DNA of 64,000 bases from Corynespora cassiicola. Its lineage: Eukaryota > Ascomycota > Dothideomycetes > Pleosporales > Corynesporascaceae. Shown here piece after piece: positions 29,819 to 42,100 of this stretch. Position 1 is the first letter of the stretch. Every line of letters starts with the position of its first letter. The position numbers were made by a program, and so were the translations under genes. The notes beneath the pieces are model-generated. The model did not search any database and had not been told where the DNA came from. It saw nothing but the letters and a program-made list of their open reading frames with translations. The stretch lies in assembly GCA_022059125.1 (NCBI GenBank), contig JAEUWY010000012.1:1736001-1800000 (forward strand), written 5' to 3'.

Positions 29819-32800
29819 ATGGTAAAAGATATAGCCTCGAAAGCTGGAGGACAAGAGCAAACCGAAGCGGAAAATAAAGGTCAAACCAAGGAACAGGAGC
29901 CCCATAACCCAGAAAAAGGACATTGGATCAAATCAGATAATAGCCCTCAACTCCCTGCAAGTAGCAGAAATGGAACCGCATCAGCAGAACAGATAGATCT
30001 CAAGAATTATCACCAAAAAAATTCTTTGGAAGGAAATATCGATCACAAGCACCCTGAAACCGTTCCACCTCCGGAAGTTCCTAGTCGTTTATCATTAGAT
30101 GACCTACAGAAATGGCCTCAATACCGAGTATGGCGGAAAAGCAATCTGGCTGACGCCTGCGAGATTTCGCTACCTCTCTCAACCACGTCATCGACGATTT
30201 CGGAAACGATTCCAGAACAAGCCCAGCTACCTCTGGGAAATTCGCTTGAGCAACTTTCATTAAATCCTCACGAAATACCATTGCCCCAGCCAACTTCCCA
30301 GAAGAAAAGACCACGGCGAAGTGCAACAATGCAACCCGCCTTGGTCAAACGAAAGCCCAAAAAAGCACCATCTCCACCCCAGCCAGAAGGTTCACCGGAA
30401 ACCAATGCTTATAGAGCCTACATCAAGGATCATTTCGACTGGAATGATGATAGTCCACTTCATTTGATAAATACTGCGTGCACAGAAACACGTCAGCTGT
30501 GGGGATCGCGTGTTGTTTTCTATGATCACCTAAAGATTCCGCAGTCTCAGCCTCCAATGCGACAGGAACCATGGAAGAACCATCATTTTCCACCTAGTTA
30601 TGATGAATTTTACACCGAAATGCGAGGTGTTCCCGAAAATTGTGTCCAACGTATCATACTTGTGGAAGACATGACTCCATCGTTGATCGATCTTCTAGGG
30701 GCGACATTCCAGATCTCCCCTCATGTCTTCGAAGAACACCTGCACGGTTCGGGCTACGGAAATCAGCAGGAGCGTCGACTTGATACAGATGCTTGGTACA
30801 ACTCTCATTATTCACACGAATGTTCATCCTTTACTTGGTATCGCCCTGTCATACCATTGATCCCTATGCCACCGAGGTCTCGGATAAAGCTCGTTACAAA
30901 CCGGAAGCTTGTAGTGCCGTGCGTTATCAAGGGATGTAAACGTCATAAATTGAATTTATCGCTAGTTCCAAATATTTGGAGGCGCCATCTAGAGTTATGC
31001 CCTGATCCTGGGGTCAACTACAAGGGCTCCGAGGCTGAGTACCCTATAGGATGGGAGCAAAAGGCAACAATTTGGACTCGGGATCTAAACAACTGCAAAT
31101 TTGGTAAAGCAGACTTGGAGTTCTCTAAAAAGAATATCTTGACACTAACGGATAAAGTAATCATTTTTCTCGATCCATTGCCCCACATCATCGATAAAGA
31201 TATGAGTGCCGACAACCAACAAGTACAAACCGAGATTAGGCGAGATGATAGAACCAAAATTTCTCAAACCTATTTGGTGGGCACTAGTAATCAACAAACT
31301 TTGGCGGAAAGCACGTTTCAAACTACCTTGTCTCGAAGCTATTGGTCCTCAAATAATCGCAAAGCAGCCGGTCCTCGTAATCTGGTGTCGCGATCGCCGC
31401 CTTCTACTGTATGGGAAGAGCCAGAAGAGAAACACGTCCCGCAACATCCTCTCGGATCTACAGTAACTGAGCCTTCGCCCGATCCAAAGCCGATACCTTC
31501 AGAAATGCTGGAATCGTCGTTGGCAGCCATACGTACATGTAAGTAAGAGCTTTCAGTAAACGTACTTTTAAACACAGCATTGGAAAAGCAATCTTTTAGG
31601 GCAGGGCTGTATTAGTCAGCGATGTTCCAAAAACAGCTTGTCCACGATCGTTCCTAACAGCTCTTGACTCAATCTGTATAAGTAGCATGAGCTCGTGAAA
31701 AATGGAAAATTATTTGTTACTGATATTCTTGTTAGCAAAGCGACCGCCAGCGCCTACTGCGTTTGAGGAAGCCACCGTTATGCCTGGATTGAACCAATCA
31801 CAGACCACTGGCACTCAAATTGATTCTCCAACAGATAGAATCTCTCTATCTGACCTGAGGCGACGTAATACGGCAGAAAGCATGGATGATGCTCCACCCA
31901 TAGCCCAGAGCCAGGAGGCTACCCGGAAAAGTAACCGCACCCATCATTCCTCGAGATTTTTTCCGCCTCGATATCCTGAGAGAAATGAAGAAACTCAACA
32001 TTCCGACAGCCATGGGTTGTTTGTTCCATATCAACCCGTCAGAAACAGGTCATCTTCGACGCCCTCCTCTAGCAACACTTCCCCAGTTTTCCAGATGAGT
32101 AAAAACATGGAGAATCCGAATCTCCTTTCAACCTTGGACGAGTTTGAGCGATTCATGCAACTACCCGGTAAAGGGAAAGAAAAACAGAATGATTATTTCG
32201 GAGCACTTTTGCGTGCTGTGCATGACGACACTCTTGGGCTTATGACCATCATCCGCGTTTCTCTTCGACGTATCCGTGAAGGTACGTTGAATGAAGACTT
32301 GATGCAAAAGCGTGTTACATTCTGGAGAATCCTTCTCTACCAGTTGACTTCCAGCCTAGCTGAGTTTGATCAACAGCTGCAAGATTTCGCCCATTTTGCT
32401 CAGGACCTTGATGTACAAACTTTCTCTTCCGATGAACGTAGCGAATTACCGTCAGAAAAGATTGTCAAATCTACCAGAGAAATGCTTCAGGGATGCATAA
32501 ATTTGGTCGAGAAATCTTCAGACTCTCTACGCGCAGAAATGCAAATCCTGGACAGCCGACGAAGTATCGCTGAAGCAGAGAGCATATCCAAGTTGACAGA
32601 ACTCGCATTCATCTTTATTCCTCTTTCATTCGTAGCGAGTACCTTTAGTATGCAGATCCACGAGCTTGATGGTGGAGTATCGCTGTACTTGTTTGTGGTT
32701 GTCGCGATTGCTTTTGTAATCATGGCATACGCAATACGCCTGAGCATTCGGAGCTCCAGCGTGCTCGATCTCAAAACGAAGACTGTCGACAGAATCCGGG

Positions 32801-33246
32801 AAGATTCACAACTTAATTACAACGAGCCGATTCCTACACATACATTTCTTGCCTGGATCGGAACAGCTGCATTCTCGGGATTGCAGTCTGCCACAAAATA
32901 CTTCATTCGCGTATTGGCGCCCTTTGTTCTTGTTTCAGCCATCATCGCAGCTATATTAAGCCCCATAGTTCTTCTGTGGCTTCGTGGAATCGACAAAGGA
33001 TTTACCGCTGTAATAACAATACTTCTCTTGCTATTGGACGGCATTCTAGTCTTTCCTGTCATCACAAACTCCGCTGATAAATTCAAAATCGAGTACCTAG
33101 CATTATTTCGTGAAGTACAAAAACATCTCGAAGAAAAAAGCAGGCAAAGAGAGAAAGCGAAAAGAAAGTTAAAGAAAAGGACAGGAAATGACTTGGAGGC
33201 TTTATCTATAGAAGATATGCATGGCAGCGACGACAGTAGCACCTAG
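29819..33246 (+). CDS. Large CorA-like (Mg2+ transporter-like) membrane protein
   Basis: Exons 29819-31538 and 31736-33246, 1,076 residues; the phase-1 join reads IRTSKRPPAP. The 197-nt intron is long for this locus and might hide a small exon. Residues 1-190 are disordered and polar. About 195-470 form the fungal CorA-like soluble domain (QLWGSRVVFYDHLKIP, CVQRIILVEDMTPSLIDLLG, FEEHLHGSGYG). A disordered linker follows, then long helices (FERFMQLPGK to EAESISKLTELAF) leading to the membrane part. Where CorA channels have Gly-Met-Asn, this protein has Ser-Met-Gln (FVASTFSMQIHEL, about residues 878-880). CorA proteins have two helices; here two more hydrophobic stretches follow (VLAPFVLVSAIIAAILSPIV and ITILLLLLDGILVFPVI), then a Lys-rich tail. 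Mg2+ transport is therefore uncertain. Confidence 0.8.
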
Positions 33247-33507
33247 AATACAAGACAATTGACAAGCGAGTAGTTTTTTGTGATTGATTCGGGCTTTACT
33301 TTATTAATCGACTTCTATCAGGTATCAAAAGCTGTTGGTCGGTGCTTTCAGTAAATTACAAAAGGCAACAGAGACTTTTGTTTGTTTCCTGCTGTATTGG
33401 CATGTCTTACTTATTTAGCAAGCAAGACTAGATGTTTGTTTGTAATTGGAACAGTAAAACAATCTGCAGATCACACTATTTATTACTTTTGTTTATACAA
33501 GTTGTTG

Positions 33508-34590
33508 CTACACTGTAATTTCTGGCCATCCTGAGGAAACATCGAGATAGTTGAATCCAAACAAAAACTTCGCATACTCGTACCCGATTTTAGGATTGGC
33601 TGTTTGAGTTAGCCGTCTGTAGTCAATTAGAGGTCGGAATCGTAACTCACCATAATGATAATAGATGAAGATCCTGTTCGTGTCGGGGTCAACACCAACA
33701 CCTTGACCACCAGGAGCATACACATTCTCGCCATGAGAGCCGAGAAGGAGAGTTCCACCATTCTCAGTTCGGCAGTCCTTTCCATCTTTGTCCTTCCAAG
33801 GCCCTGTAGGGGAGTCACCCTTGCAAACCATGATCTTGTATTCATCGCCGGGGTTTTCCAGATCGTCTTTGTTGTTGCAACATGCGCCAGATGAAAAGAA
33901 CATGAAATACACGTTCTTTCCATCGATAGGCCACCAGAAAAGGAATCCGCCTTCGACAATGGCAGGATAGTCTTGGTTTGGCGGGTGTGTCGAGTTGTAG
34001 AGCATCTGTGTAGGCTCTACTCCGCTCCATGTCAAGTGATCATTGTTGAGGGTAGTGTGGAAAACGCCATCCCATGCAGATCCGAAAAACCAGTGATTTG
34101 TGCAGGTATCACATTCGCGGAAAAAGTTTGCGTCGATAAGGTTGTAGCGGCCTGATTTCGGCACCCCAACGGAGCCGTGGTCCTCCCAGGTCCCAGGCAT
34201 ACCCGACTCTGAAGTTGCAACGCCGATATCCGAGCTTTGGTTGCCGCTCTTGGAAACACTGTAGTAGGCGTAGAATTTGTTTTCTTCGGCAACATAGAAG
34301 ACATCAGGTGCCCATAGTTCCTGTCCCACGATGCCTGTGTCGATCTTGGTACCTTCGGGCAACATAGCTCCTTCATACTCCCATGGTCCAGTCAACGAGG
34401 GGGCCGTAGCGATTGCAATGTTTCCGAGGGTTGAGAATCGCAACCATGTGCCGTCGGGTCGCCGAGCGAGGGCTGGGTCATGAATGTAGGTACAATTACC
34501 GGTGCAGGGTTCGGGCTCGGGCCAAGCTGCAGCAGCGTACCCTGCACTGCAAAGGAAAGCTAAGGATGATAATATATTTGAGTTGCGCAT
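33508..34590 (-). CDS. Secreted GH43 arabinan endo-1,5-alpha-L-arabinosidase
   Basis: Exons 34590-33651 and 33599-33508, 343 residues. A signal peptide is clear (MRNSNILSSLAFLCSAGYAA, cleavage near 20-22). The GH43 five-blade propeller residues can be placed: Asp38 in YIHDPAL (general base), Asp153 in NLIDANFF (pKa modulator) and Glu213 in AIVEGGFLFWW (general acid). 'ELWAPDVFY' and 'GHGENVYAPGGQG'-like text (SHGENVYAPGGQGV) fit the arabinanase branch. The 51-nt intron is in frame. Spliced, it joins IYYHY to ANPKIGYEYAKFLFGFNYLD and ends SSGWPEITV, the usual family ending; unspliced it would insert 17 residues. The enzyme would cut arabinan side chains of plant pectin outside the cell. Arabinan-degrading saprobe or plant-associated life is inference. 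Confidence 0.9.
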   Translation of the reverse strand: MRNSNILSSLAFLCSAGYAAAAWPEPEPCTGNCTYIHDPALARRPDGTWLRFSTLGNIAIATAPSLTGPWEYEGAMLPEGTKIDTGIVGQELWAPDVFYVAEENKFYAYYSVSKSGNQSSDIGVATSESGMPGTWEDHGSVGVPKSGRYNLIDANFFRECDTCTNHWFFGSAWDGVFHTTLNNDHLTWSGVEPTQMLYNSTHPPNQDYPAIVEGGFLFWWPIDGKNVYFMFFSSGACCNNKDDLENPGDEYKIMVCKGDSPTGPWKDKDGKDCRTENGGTLLLGSHGENVYAPGGQGVGVDPDTNRIFIYYHYGELRFRPLIDYRRLTQTANPKIGYEYAKFLFGFNYLDVSSGWPEITV

Positions 34591-35540
34591 CTTGAAAGCT
34601 GATTGAAGATGACTGACACTGGATCAGTTATCGAATCCATTTTCGAAAGACGACGTGCATTATGTAGTGCTATTCTCCCCGTAAGGCCATCCATCACATT
34701 TGCGCTGGGCCATCCTTCGCGACTCAAGTGGAGCGGCTATAAATGTCGCGAATCCTTTGGCTCGATTAAGCCTCGTAGTATAACAGGCAATCCCTGCTCT
34801 TTCTGATGATGGGCCAAATTCAGGACCATAATGAGGCTGATTCGAGATGAAGAGGGAAAGATCGCGGTTTTCGGGGACAAAAACCGGCGATCCTGGCGTC
34901 ATTTCAACCAAGTCCCACCTTGGGGGCTGTGCTATCACGTGATCCTCCACTGCAGGTAAATTTCTTGATTTGGATAATAAGCCTTGTGATGTTGCGAAGT
35001 GATCTTTAAATAATACTTGGCCGTGGCGCTAACTGCATAGAGATGGGCGCCTGAAGTATATATTTCGTTTGTTTCTCTTTGTCTTACGGTCCCAAATTTC
35101 GGTCTCTTAGAGGCGACCCAACTCACAGATATGGATAGAAATGCTCCAGAATACTTACCATTTCTTCACAAAACATTTATTTACTCACGTAAAGGAAAAT
35201 CTAACTATATAACCACATGGAAAAACCGGTCGAAGAGGGCACCAACCCAATATGGCCTAGTTCTGACGCCGCCACCAAATGTCGTGCTATATTCGCAGAC
35301 TGAGTGGCCGGTAAAAGACAGGACAAAGGCATGATTTCCTCCTAGATATTGTCGTATGACCAATAACATACCAGACGGATTTTTTCGGAAGTCCAACTGA
35401 AGGGGATTGCTCATTATGAGCAATTGACGGCACAGCCGGAAATGAAATACTACCGTGCCGCTTATCGGCCACCACACTCGCAAACACCCTCCCAACGTCA
35501 TTTTCCCTCATTTTCCTTAGATCAAGAACATCTCTATAGA
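34591..35540. other. Divergent intergenic region
   Basis: Between the GH43 start (minus) and the F-box-like start (plus). A CACGTG E-box lies near 34936. An alternative upstream ATG for the plus gene is at 35442. No other feature recognised. Confidence 0.45.
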
Positions 35541-36437
35541 ATGATATCGTTACTTTCCGTTCCCCGAGAAATCCGGGACAACATCATAGATGAAGTCCTT
35601 CGTTCGCAATCTTTATCGGGTCAAATTGCCGTCCAAAACTCGACCGGCAGCCACAGGAAACAGTCCAGCGGTCTCGCTGGTACTATAACACACTATCATA
35701 AACTTTACACCGCCTACGGGCTGCTTCTCACAAACTGGCAACTTCATACCGAGACCAGTGAACGCTTAAGCAGTGTGCCAGATCCCGAACTAGATCTTCG
35801 GGTGGACAGTGAAGGAGATGGGTTTGCAATACTCCCTCGATGGAAAAACCTAGCGGTCCGAAGATCTCAACTCGATACAATCAGAATCATATTGGATCTC
35901 GGTCCTTGTGGAAATAACATGCGGAGTTTCTTTGCACTGACCAGGGGTGAAGGCATAAGAGACGCTACTCTATGCTATCCGCTTGAAACGTGCATGCAAT
36001 CTTCGTGCATGAGAAGAGATGTAGAAAAACACCGACTTGTAAAAGAGCTTCGGCTCAACATCATCACAGGGCCAAAATTCCCCAAACCAAACGACGTCGC
36101 GGTGTTACGAAACATGGATTTCTTGGGCCAAGGGCCAGATGAGCAACGTAAAGAGTTTGTGGACTGGATAGGAGATTTCGAGGGACGTATGTGGGACATG
36201 GTCATAAAGGATTATGAATACGGTCGCACGGATGCAGATCTGTACGCTGCCCTGGTATCCGTCATTGCAAGTCGATTGGAAACGTTTTGGAATTTTTTAG
36301 AGCTGAACGGCTTCATGAAGAATGGAAGTCAGAAAATAGGCGTCATGTCGTATTCTCTAGATGGAACACAGATACACAAACCGAAGCGATTTTATCATTT
36401 CGGTATGAATTGGGGACGTCTGGGTGATCTCTTCTGA
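35541..36437 (+). CDS. F-box-like fungal protein
   Basis: 298 residues from ATG at 35541 (MISLLSVPREIRDNIIDEVL). An in-frame ATG at 35442 would add 33 residues; I prefer the downstream start because 'LLSVPREIRDNIIDEVL' is the usual opening of this group of fungal proteins, which begin with an F-box-like helix pair. The rest is a poorly conserved globular domain (YGLLLTNWQLHTETSERL, RWKNLAVRRSQLDTIRIILD, LVKELRLNIITGP) typical of large fungal paralog families. If it is a true F-box it would bind Skp1 in an SCF ubiquitin ligase; substrate unknown. No intron seen. Its end is only 92 bp from the convergent dehydrogenase, so the transcripts probably overlap. Confidence 0.65.
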   Translation: MISLLSVPREIRDNIIDEVLRSQSLSGQIAVQNSTGSHRKQSSGLAGTITHYHKLYTAYGLLLTNWQLHTETSERLSSVPDPELDLRVDSEGDGFAILPRWKNLAVRRSQLDTIRIILDLGPCGNNMRSFFALTRGEGIRDATLCYPLETCMQSSCMRRDVEKHRLVKELRLNIITGPKFPKPNDVAVLRNMDFLGQGPDEQRKEFVDWIGDFEGRMWDMVIKDYEYGRTDADLYAALVSVIASRLETFWNFLELNGFMKNGSQKIGVMSYSLDGTQIHKPKRFYHFGMNWGRLGDLF

Positions 36438-36529
36438 TAAATTTTCGATAGTATCATACAACACGGTATAAATATACAAGGAAACGAAAAAAAAGCAACG
36501 CAAAACTAGACCTGAAGCCTCAATTCTCG

Positions 36530-37532
36530 TCAATGTTTCTCCAATACACCTTCTGTCCACTCCCACAGTTTCTTCGCCAAACCTGCATCTTGTGCTGTCG
36601 CATCCAATGTATGGTCGTAATTCTCACCTATGGGAACATAGTATGCCCCATTAACCAAGGATTCCTTCTTTGTACCGACAGCACACCAGAGCTGGTTCAA
36701 TGCACCCTGCTCTGGCTCCAAGAATTGGACTCTACCGAGGTATATGATAAGATAAACAATCATCTTGTTGAAAAGCGACACGCCAGTGGTCAGTCCCGTT
36801 TTTACAACACCGGGATGAAGCGATACGGTCGTAATATTGGGGTAGCGACGTGCCAACTCCTTTGCAAACAGGACATTTGCAAGTTTCGATTGGGCATAGC
36901 GGATCCAAGGACCTGCGATCCATCGCGACATGGTCGACCCGGCATCGAGCTCGGCAAAGGAGATTCCGATCTTTTCGTGGCCGGTGTGAGCATCGCTTGA
37001 GAGATTGATAATGCGTACATCCGACCCGGGCTCCTCAGCTGTTCGGACGAGAATTGGAAGGAGCTCGCGCGTCAGCATGGAGTGGCCAAGGTGATTGGTC
37101 GCAAACTGTATTTCGTATCCGTCTTTGCTCAAGCTTTGACCTTGCGCCATGATTCCAGCATTGTTCATCAGAATATCCAGTCGACTGTGCTTGAAATCTC
37201 TCTTCATTGCTTCTTTGACCGATGACATTGAGCTGAGGTCCATTTCTACAAAGGTCAAGGCAGCATCTGGGTTGGTGGATTGTATTGATTTGATAAGGGC
37301 GTTTCCGGCTTTGGTGTTGCGACCGGAAAAATAAATGTGTGCTGGGTTCTTAGATGCAAGAACGCGGACTGATTCTTCTCCTAGACCTGAAGTTCCTTCT
37401 GAGTGTCAGCGAGGTGACATTTGAGCGGCAATGAAGCCCCCTACCTCCCGTGATAAAGATCACCTTTCCGTCGAGAGAAGGAATATCTTTGGCAGGATTG
37501 AACTCGGTGAAACCTTGGAGTGCTGCTGGCAT
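36530..37532 (-). CDS. Short-chain dehydrogenase/reductase (WW-oxidoreductase/retinol-dehydrogenase-like)
   Basis: Exons 37532-37445 and 37395-36530 with a 49-nt intron inside the cofactor motif, 317 residues. The start is MPAALQGFTEFNPAKDIPSL. Classical SDR residues are all present: TGGTSGLG (28-35) for NAD(P), MDLSS (81-85), NNAG (107-110), Asn130, Ser163, and YAQSK (Tyr196, Lys200). 'HPGVVKTGL' follows the active site as in the light-dependent protochlorophyllide-reductase/retinol-dehydrogenase-like branch. The Arg in FSGRNTK after strand 2 favours NADP(H). The substrate is unknown. It is likely cytosolic, since no signal peptide is seen, although a hydrophobic stretch (NKMIVYLIIYLGRV) near 235 may touch a membrane. 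Intact. Confidence 0.88.
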
Positions 37533-39121
37533 TTTGGAAGCTGATGAGTAGGTAGGACTAATGTTAAGATGAATATACAATCGCGGTGAGCAATAGCTCT
37601 GATTGTTAAAGTCAATGTCACTGCTGGAAATACGGAAACTTTCAGCAGGATAGTTGATAGGTTTTATACTTGCAAAAGAATATCATCTGCAAGAACAGCC
37701 ACACTGCGGGAAGTATCTTACATACCAGACTATCAACCGTCCTCGCATATGACTAAGACCCACTTCGTGTATCGCGTGGCTGAGAACGTGGAGTTCCGCA
37801 AGTCGGGTATCCTATTCCACCGCCTCGACACCACAAACCAAGCACCAATCGCTTGGGGGAAAAAAATTCTACCAACTCCTCAAGACTTTCTCTCTCTCTT
37901 TTTTTTTTTTGGTGAGAGCATCATTATTTCGGGCAACCGACATTTCATGCTCATATTGTCGATTTATCGCCGATGAGCTGCAAAAGAATTCACGATTAAC
38001 TAGATACTTCATCTGAGGTTTCCGCCTTCTCAATCCCTCGTCCATCGTTAAGCGCCACATCAAGCCAAGATGGCTCAAAGATGCCCCGACGGGGGATCGG
38101 ACAGCCGCGAGACTAGCGATACGGGAAACACTTATTCCCTAAAGCCGCCCACCTACAAGCACCATCACTATAAGATCGAACAAAGCCTCGTAGCAATACG
38201 GTATAATGCCGAGGATTAGTCCGGCCGGATTTAACACGGTATGTGTATGAATCTATCGCCATTTCTCAACCCACAAGGCTATGTGCACAGGCGTCCCATC
38301 CGACCAGCATGCACCGGACGAATCCGGCAAATAGGCGAGCGCGATCCACGGATCCACAATAGGAAACCCATCGTCGTACGAAACCTGCGGGCCGCGAAAC
38401 CTGCTGTACATGCGAACATGGCGTGCGAGTATAGGTGTTTTCCCCAGCAAAGCCCCGGTATCGCCCACTCACACGTGCGGACCAAGCACAGCTCACCGGT
38501 CACCCCGCGCAAAGCTAAGAGCGCCTGGTATATTGGTCTGCAACACAGTTGGCGGCCATGTTGCCGCCCAACAATAACCTATTCCGTCACGAAATAAAGG
38601 CTTGCTGGTCAAGATCCGTGGACGCTTAATCGTGGAATGTGATTTCGCCTGCCCGCCGTGATACCTTGGCAGATCTCATAATGCGAGGGATTGTAGGGCT
38701 GGTGTTGACAAACTCCGCAGGAAGGTGATGAGTTTGCCAGAGATAAGGAACATGGGGGTAGAAAGATGGGCTTGCGCGTCTCATGTCTGGGCAGAGCGAC
38801 GCTTAATGCGTGGGGAAGAGGCATTCGCCTCACCTCGCCTCCAACATCATGGCAAGGAAGCAGAAAAATTGGATGACCAGGACGCATCAATGAAGAGCAT
38901 AGATACCCTCTGCAAAGCGCCCACAAAATGGCGAATAAACAGGCGACAGCGAGGTCGCCATCCCCCCCTCCCCTGCCCATCACACCATACCCCCCACCAT
39001 GCACACTTAACTCCGCCTGAACAAAATAAAACACCATTTTCTTTTACTATTACCCTCCGCGCTACATGCAATGCAACCCAAAACTACCCCATCAACTCTC
39101 CTTTACCCCCCGTCCCAGAAC
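37533..39121. other. Intergenic
   Basis: 1.6 kb. A pyrimidine run CTCTCTCTTTTTTTTTTTGG lies near 37891-37911. Overlapping ORFs at 38240-38600 and 38600-39070 occur on both strands with no family fit. No tRNA recognised. It contains the promoter of the dehydrogenase and the 3' region of NUP192. Confidence 0.45.
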
Positions 39122-42100
39122 TTACGAAAACAAGTTCGCCCTCGATCTCTTCAGGCCGGACGAATCCTCATACTTCAATTCACAGTCAGCACCATTCTCC
39201 CCCACACATCCATCGCAAAAGGGTTTGAGTACTTACCTCCAAGAACCCGGTAATCTCCACCAGGACCGTAAAGCAATCGACCAGATCCGCCAGGTCGCGC
39301 TGGGCACCTACATCCTGGCCGGAGCCCACGTTGACGCTGCGCTTGAAGATGGCCACCATGCTGTGCCTGTTCTCCTTCAAGAACTCGCGGGCCTGGAAGA
39401 CGGTCTGGTCATTTTGGCGGCCGCGCGCAATGACCGCTGCGTTGATGACGCGCAGGACCGAGAGCATCAGCTCGTAGTACTTCTTGAGAGCGTCAGGATT
39501 GTCGAATTCGAGGCCAATGTCCGGGTCCACGTCGAAGATGCTGGATTCACGGATGGCGGAGAAAAGGCCTGCATTGAGGACATAGGTAGCGCCAAGGCGT
39601 GTTTGGCAGATGCGTAAGAGTAGAGAGAGGCTGGACTCATAGTAGGCAAGAAGCATGGGAATCTGGGGGGCTGCAGCGGCCTTGAGCTCGTTGGGAATGT
39701 GCTTGATGTTGTCGACGAGGACGCCGATGAAATTGAGGGAAACGAAGGCCTCGAGGATGTATTTGGATTCCTGGCGGGCGGCTACGGCGACCAGAGCATT
39801 CAGGAGCAAGTGTGCTGATATTTTGCAAGTGCCCTGGCCGCTGTAGGCATCGTCACAGACAATCTCGATCAACCTGCTTCCACAGTTCTTCACCGTGTTC
39901 AGCGTATGGCGTCCGAGTGGTGAACCCTTGGTGGACTTTTCAAAGGTGCCGTGGATATAACGGAAGCAGATCTGATAGCAATACTCGCGCAGCTCGCCGG
40001 TAGAGATCTCTACGGGGCTGCATATTCCAGCTAGAGCAGCACGGAATAGTTGTGAGAGCCGATCGTTCGCAAAGTCGCCCGTCCTCGTCTTTTCAAACGC
40101 CGTGGAATCGAAATCAATCTTTTGGATGAGTGCTTCGGCTAGCGTGATGAGTTGCAGCGCCGTGAACCTGTTGTCCTGATATGATAGCTCCAGCTTGGGA
40201 AGTATCACCTGGAGGGTTTGCAGAATGAAGGCAGTTCGCGCGCTAGGCTCAAACTCACAGCTATGAAGAGTGACCGTAAGAAGCTGGGTCCAAGACTGAA
40301 GGATGTCCTCGTGGTAGCGGTTCAACTGGGCACGCCGGTTCCAATCGACAAAATACAGCAGCAGCAACTCGCCTTCTTCGGCCATTTTTATCGCTTCTGC
40401 CTCGTCCTTGAAAACCCCGTCCTTTCTCCAATACTTCATCTTAAGGAGAAGTAGCTGCTCCAGCAAGGGGATCGAATATAACGTCACTCCGTCTTTTTCT
40501 TCTTGGCAGATGCTGAGATTAACGCCCTCAAAGAATTGGTGTTGATCTGGCAGAGACCGCCTGGGATAATTCAACTCAATAAAGTCAAACAAGTCGAAAA
40601 TATTTGGGTTCGGGGCAGGGTCTTCGCCAGGCCGGATTGTGGTGCCAAGCAGGAGCGACTGAATTCTTGACTTGAGCGTTGGCATTCCGTCTTTGACTGT
40701 CAGACGCAATTCCCGTGATTCGTAGTCGAGGAACGCCGCACGCCGTTGCATGAAATTCTGCAACGCAAGGGCTGGCGAACCAAAGAAGAACTCAGATAGC
40801 CCACCAGACGCCTGCAGTTCGATGCCTTGTGCAAGCGAGACACCGTCCCAGGGGGTATCGGAGTGAATAGTGGACAGGCGGGGTGCTTCCACAAAAAGGA
40901 GCTCGTTGACACGAAGCTCCTCCATAACCACAGCGCTGGTAAGAGGTGCCCTCCATAGTTTTTGCAGAATATCCCAGCATCGAGTCTTAACAGTAGCTCG
41001 CCACGATATATATGTCTCCGAGTCGCAGTCAGGATACGTTGCCCCCAATAAAAGGATAGCGTGGAAAAGGGATTTTCCATTAGCCCATAGACTGTCATCG
41101 GCGATATGCACAGTAGTACTGCCGCAGGTGAAGCCTAAAAGGATATGGGCAATTGTTGGCCTCGTGGGAACAGCAGCCAGACAACTGTTGAGGAAATCAA
41201 GAACCCGAAGCTTTAGAATGTAACCTGATGCCTCGTCTCCAGCCTCCAGCTCCTCCGGACTGAACTGCATTAGGCTGGAGAGAGAGCGTCCTATACGCTC
41301 AGCTTCATTATCCTTCTCGAGAATGCCAACGATTTTGCTGCGTCCAGAACGCTGTCCAAACCCAGCAGGGGAGACGGCAAGTTTGCGTGATGAGGCCATT
41401 TTCTCGAGCAATTGAAGAGATGCAATGGTAAGCGCTTCGTGGCCTGTGCCGCAGTATAGGCCAAGATCCACAATGATTTGAAGATTGTTGAGTATAGCAT
41501 CTTCAAAGGAAGCAAGAGATAGATTTGACACTGGAGAGAATTGCACTGCGGACTGCTGTCTAATCACCGGCCTGACGATATCAAGATAGGTAGCCTGCAG
41601 TTTCATCACCAAGTCCATAACCTCGATACTTAGCATCAATGACTGCACCAGAGGCGAGTCGGTTGGTGATGCGTCCACCTCGTTAACATCAAGATGAGCA
41701 GAAGCAAAGAGGGCCTTCAGGACCTTGTCGTTGAAGAGCCATTCCATAACACGCGTAAAAGGATGAAGAGTGACGTAAGCGGCAAGAGACGAGGGATCAA
41801 TGACAGCGTCCACTGGTATGCTTGACTTGTTGGCGAACACCACGAGATTTTCGTTGAATGTGGCAAGGCAAGTCACCATGAAGCGCAGGCAGCTCCACCT
41901 CATGACATGCCGCTGTATGGGATCCTGAACTTCTGGGGAGCGTTCGGCAAAGACTTGCTGCATGACAAAGTCGACATACTTTTCGATACCAGGCATTCGG
42001 CGCGTCGAGCTGAGACTCTCAGGGAAGGGTAGACTGTCGTTCAAACCCTGGTTTTCTGGGTACGGCTCTACGAGTGCTTGAAGAAGGCGAATAAAGGCGA

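Noticed and set aside
38241..39070. Overlapping ORFs on both strands upstream of NUP192
   Set aside because: No one frame stands out by motif or splice context; typical of GC-richer intergenic DNA.
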